From Desulfocicer vacuolatum DSM 3385 (GTDB lineage: Bacteria > Desulfobacterota > Desulfobacteria > Desulfobacterales > SURF-7), in the NCBI GenBank assembly GCA_945870015.1, contig CAMBQS010000033.1, positions 1-17,040 of the forward strand: DNA of 17,040 nucleotides, read 5' to 3'. The notes beneath the pieces are model-generated. The model was not told the origin of the DNA and searched no databases. It worked only from the letters and a program-made list of their open reading frames with translations. Shown one piece after another: positions 14,120 through 17,040 of the stretch. Each line of letters opens with the position of its first letter. The stretch's first letter is position 1. The translations under genes were made by a program, and so were the position numbers.

Positions 14120-17040
14120 ATGAGCAGGAAAAAGCAAACCGTTATACAGGAGCCCTCTCGCAGCCCCGACCGTGACGAAGAGACAAAAGAACTGAGTCAC
14201 ATCATCATCAAAGGTGCGAGAGAGCATAATCTGAAAAATATCCATGTGGAACTCCCCAAAAAAAAGCTGATTGTGTTTACCGGTGTTTCCGGCTCCGGAA
14301 AATCCAGCCTTGCATTTGATACGATTTTTGCTGAAGGTCAGCGTCGATATGTGGAATCCCTTTCCGCTTATGCAAGACAGTTTATCGGTCAGATGGAAAA
14401 ACCGCGATATGATACCATCCGGGGGCTGTCCCCTACCATTTCCATTGAACAGAAAGCCGCTTCCAAAAATCCAAGATCAACCGTTGGAACCATCACGGAA
14501 ATCTATGATTATCTGCGGGTGTTGTTTGCCAGGGTCGGCGTCCAGTACTGCTACAAATGCGGGAAAAAGGTCGGCAGAGGAGACAGCACAAGCATGGTCG
14601 ATCAGATCCTCAGCATTCCCCGATCCACCCGTATCCTTATCCTTGCACCGATCATCGAAAACCGGAAAGGAGAACACCGGGAACTCTTTGACGGTCTGCG
14701 AAGCGATGGTTTTGGCCGGGTCCGGATTGACGGGGTTGTTCACGACCTGTCGGATGTCCAGACGCTTTCCAAACACAAGAAGCACAATATCGAAGTTGTC
14801 GTAGACCGTCTGGTGCTTCAGAACGACCCGGCATTCCGGAAAAGACTCACCGATTCAGTGGAAACCGCACTGAAATTCGGCAATGGCCAGCTCATTGTTC
14901 ACATCCTTGACCGGGAAGATATCCGGATGAGTGAAGCCAGATCCTGCTGCGGCATTGCATTTCCGGAGTTGGACCCGCCCCTGTTTTCCTTTAACTCGCC
15001 AAAAGGGATGTGCCCAACCTGTAATGGAATCGGTACGGTTCTTTCCATGGATGAAGATAAAATCATTCCGGATAAAACCCTTTCCATCCAGGAAGGGGCT
15101 GTGATTCCCTGGAAAAACTATTTTTCAAAAGAGGATTCTGAAAACGGCAGTTGGGGATTTCAGCAGATCAAAGCCCTGCATAAAAAATTCGGGGTGGATC
15201 TTCACCTTCCCTGGAAAAACCTTTCCAGACAGCATCGGGATCTCTGCCTCTATGGCTCACAGGGAGAAGAGATGACCGTGAACTGGAACTCGACCAAAAT
15301 CAAGGGAGAGGTTACCACCAATTTTGAAGGATTGCTCAATAGCATGATGAGACGGTACATGCAGACTCAGTCTGAAAGTGCAAAATCCTGGTATTCAAAA
15401 TTTCTGTCCGAATCCCCCTGCTCTGTGTGCAAAGGCAATCGTCTGAAACCCGAAGCCCTGAATGTGAGAATCGAGGATCATTCCATTCTCGATGTAACTG
15501 CCATGACCATCAAGGAGGCGCACGGCTTTTTCAAATCCCTGCAACTCACTGGAAACCGGAAAATGATCGCGGATGAACTCCTGAAAGAGATTATCTCCCG
15601 CCTTGAATTCCTGATCAATGTCGGCCTGAACTACCTCTCTCTGGACAGGAAAGGCCCGACCCTGTCCGGAGGTGAATCCCAGCGTATCCGGCTGGCGTCC
15701 CAGGTCGGATCTGAACTTACCGGTGTGCTGTATATCCTGGACGAACCATCCATCGGGCTTCACCAGAAGGATAACATCAAACTCCTGAAAACACTTTGCC
15801 ACCTCCGGGATATCGGAAACACGCTGATTGTGGTCGAGCATGACCGGGAAACCATGGAGACCGCGGACTGGATTCTCGACATCGGGCCGGGAGCCGGACA
15901 TCTGGGCGGCCAGATTGTGGCTGCGGGTCCGCCGGAACAGATCAAAAAAAATCCAAGTTCCATTACCGGCCGGTATCTGAGCGGGAAAGAGACCATCGAC
16001 ACCCCTCGAAAAAGAAAAACACCGAAACAGACCGGAAATCAATGGATCATCATTGAAAAGGCCTCTGAAAACAATCTGGCAAACATCACCGTAAAAATTC
16101 CTCTTGGCCTGATGGTTGCCGTAACCGGCGTGTCCGGTGCTGGCAAATCAACCCTGATCAACCAGATTCTCTATCCTGCATTGGCTCGAAAGCTTCATGC
16201 CTCCACAAACCCGGTTGGAAAACATAAAAGCATCAAAGGGCTTTCCAATCTTGACAAGGTTATCAATATTGACCAGAAGGCCATTGGCCGGACTCCCAGA
16301 AGCAATCCAGCCACCTATACGCAGCTCTTTACCCACATCCGGGACCTGTTTGCCATGCTGCCGGAATCCCGGGCAAGGGGATATCAGAAAGGACGGTTCT
16401 CTTTCAATGTGAAAGGCGGACGGTGCGAATCATGCAGCGGAGACGGCTATATCCGCGTGGAGATGCATTTCCTGGCAGATGTGTTTGTTCCCTGCGAGGT
16501 CTGCAAGGGAAAACGGTTTAACAGCGCAACCCTTGAGATCCTGTACAAAGGCCATTCGATTGCCGATGTACTGGACATGTCCGTGGCCCAGGCAATGGAG
16601 CTGTTTAAAAACCATCCGAAAATCATAACCATCCTGAACACACTGATGCAGGTCGGACTCTCCTATATCAAGCTTGGACAGGCTGCAACAACCCTCTCCG
16701 GAGGAGAAGCCCAGAGAATAAAGCTTGCACGCGAACTTTCCAAAAGAGACACCGGACGAACCTTATACATACTGGATGAACCAACCACCGGTCTTCATTT
16801 TGATGATATCAAACTGCTGCTGCATGTTCTCAGCAGTCTGGTTGCGTCCGGAAATACCGTGGTCGTGATCGAACATAACCTGGATGTGATTAAAACAGCG
16901 GACTGGATTATTGACATGGGCCCGGAAGGAGGCGATGAAGGCGGCCGTATTGTGGCCGAGGGATCTCCTGAAAAAATAGCCAAATCCCCAAAAAGTTATA
17001 CCGGGCAATATCTGAAAAAAGAACTGGCCTCTGATCTGCC
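14120..17040 (+). CDS. uvrA: Excinuclease ABC subunit A, nearly complete (runs off the window)
   Basis: UvrA is the damage-sensing ATPase of nucleotide excision repair; as a dimer it loads UvrB on lesions. The frame is open for 973 codons to the window edge without a stop, slightly more than E. coli UvrA (940), partly because about 25 extra residues precede the first ABC domain; the usual closing segment (GGRIVAEGSPE, YTGQYLKKEL) is present, so little is missing. Seen in order: Walker A GVSGSGKS (55-62), ABC signature LSGGE (515-519), second Walker A GVSGAGKS (670-677), the zinc module C769-x2-C772-x19-C792-x2-C795, IGRTPRSNPATYT between them, and second LSGGE (859-863). A further cysteine pair set is C144/C147 with C434/C437. 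The first zinc module is altered: the expected CxxC reads RSCC (274-277), while C298/C301 are kept. The start ATG has only a distant AGCAGG site. It probably shares a transcript with the helicase gene. Confidence 0.95.
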   Translation, partial: MSRKKQTVIQEPSRSPDRDEETKELSHIIIKGAREHNLKNIHVELPKKKLIVFTGVSGSGKSSLAFDTIFAEGQRRYVESLSAYARQFIGQMEKPRYDTIRGLSPTISIEQKAASKNPRSTVGTITEIYDYLRVLFARVGVQYCYKCGKKVGRGDSTSMVDQILSIPRSTRILILAPIIENRKGEHRELFDGLRSDGFGRVRIDGVVHDLSDVQTLSKHKKHNIEVVVDRLVLQNDPAFRKRLTDSVETALKFGNGQLIVHILDREDIRMSEARSCCGIAFPELDPPLFSFNSPKGMCPTCNGIGTVLSMDEDKIIPDKTLSIQEGAVIPWKNYFSKEDSENGSWGFQQIKALHKKFGVDLHLPWKNLSRQHRDLCLYGSQGEEMTVNWNSTKIKGEVTTNFEGLLNSMMRRYMQTQSESAKSWYSKFLSESPCSVCKGNRLKPEALNVRIEDHSILDVTAMTIKEAHGFFKSLQLTGNRKMIADELLKEIISRLEFLINVGLNYLSLDRKGPTLSGGESQRIRLASQVGSELTGVLYILDEPSIGLHQKDNIKLLKTLCHLRDIGNTLIVVEHDRETMETADWILDIGPGAGHLGGQIVAAGPPEQIKKNPSSITGRYLSGKETIDTPRKRKTPKQTGNQWIIIEKASENNLANITVKIPLGLMVAVTGVSGAGKSTLINQILYPALARKLHASTNPVGKHKSIKGLSNLDKVINIDQKAIGRTPRSNPATYTQLFTHIRDLFAMLPESRARGYQKGRFSFNVKGGRCESCSGDGYIRVEMHFLADVFVPCEVCKGKRFNSATLEILYKGHSIADVLDMSVAQAMELFKNHPKIITILNTLMQVGLSYIKLGQAATTLSGGEAQRIKLARELSKRDTGRTLYILDEPTTGLHFDDIKLLLHVLSSLVASGNTVVVIEHNLDVIKTADWIIDMGPEGGDEGGRIVAEGSPEKIAKSPKSYTGQYLKKELASDL

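Noticed and set aside
14271..14804. A 177-codon plus-strand frame overlapping the start of uvrA
   Set aside because: It is an out-of-frame reading of the conserved first UvrA ABC domain.
15395..16042. A 215-codon open frame on the minus strand inside uvrA
   Set aside because: It is antisense to strongly conserved uvrA sequence, has no recognisable domain and no ribosome-binding site, and has the composition expected of a reversed coding frame.
1..17040. CRISPR arrays, tRNA or rRNA genes, integrases, toxin-antitoxin pairs, known defence cassettes
   Set aside because: None found by eye. The dynamin-like GTPase was considered as a defence component, but the genes around it do not support that.

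Overview
The window reads as a chromosomal stretch from a Gram-negative, probably anaerobic bacterium of the Desulfobacterota (Desulfobacterales-like). This is inferred from the gene families together: a YcaO-TPR protein, a receiver-DUF4388 regulator with a PilZ partner, a type 2 glycerate kinase, YqgE, an orphan ParA and a dynamin-like GTPase, at moderate G+C. No rRNA, tRNA, CRISPR array, prophage or integrase was seen. The window holds thirteen protein genes: eleven complete ones, plus hisB cut by the left edge and uvrA cut by the right edge.

Left part (1-5400). A truncated hisB runs leftward and a gene for a YcaO-domain protein with C-terminal TPRs runs rightward; the two have overlapping candidate promoters. 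The YcaO gene converges on a leftward pair: a large dynamin-family GTPase, then an orphan ParA ATPase 88 bases downstream. No parB, tfuA or azoline-type peptide gene is nearby.

Middle (5400-8100). A well-formed sigma-70-type promoter drives a 53-residue protein with four evenly spaced cysteines. The last codons of that gene lie inside a 143-bp element with 15-bp terminal inverted repeats and flanking ATGA direct repeats, which looks like a MITE. Then come yqgE (leftward) and a glycerate 2-kinase gene (rightward) from a shared intergenic region.

Right-middle (8100-12320). manC and a cysQ-family phosphatase gene run leftward, probably as one transcript; manC's stop lies 5 bases from that of the convergent glycerate kinase gene. 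Divergent from cysQ is a two-gene signalling unit, a receiver-DUF4388 response regulator followed by a single-domain PilZ protein. A zinc-ribbon NUDIX hydrolase gene converges on it.

Right end (12560-17040). A DEAD-box RNA helicase gene, apparently with a TTG start, lies 33 bases upstream of uvrA, which is almost complete at the window edge and has an altered first zinc module.

Most genes are conserved housekeeping or regulatory genes. The less ordinary parts are the dynamin-like GTPase/ParA pair, the stand-alone YcaO-TPR protein, and the Cys-rich small protein whose tail comes from a MITE-like repeat. Nothing in the window proves a new system.
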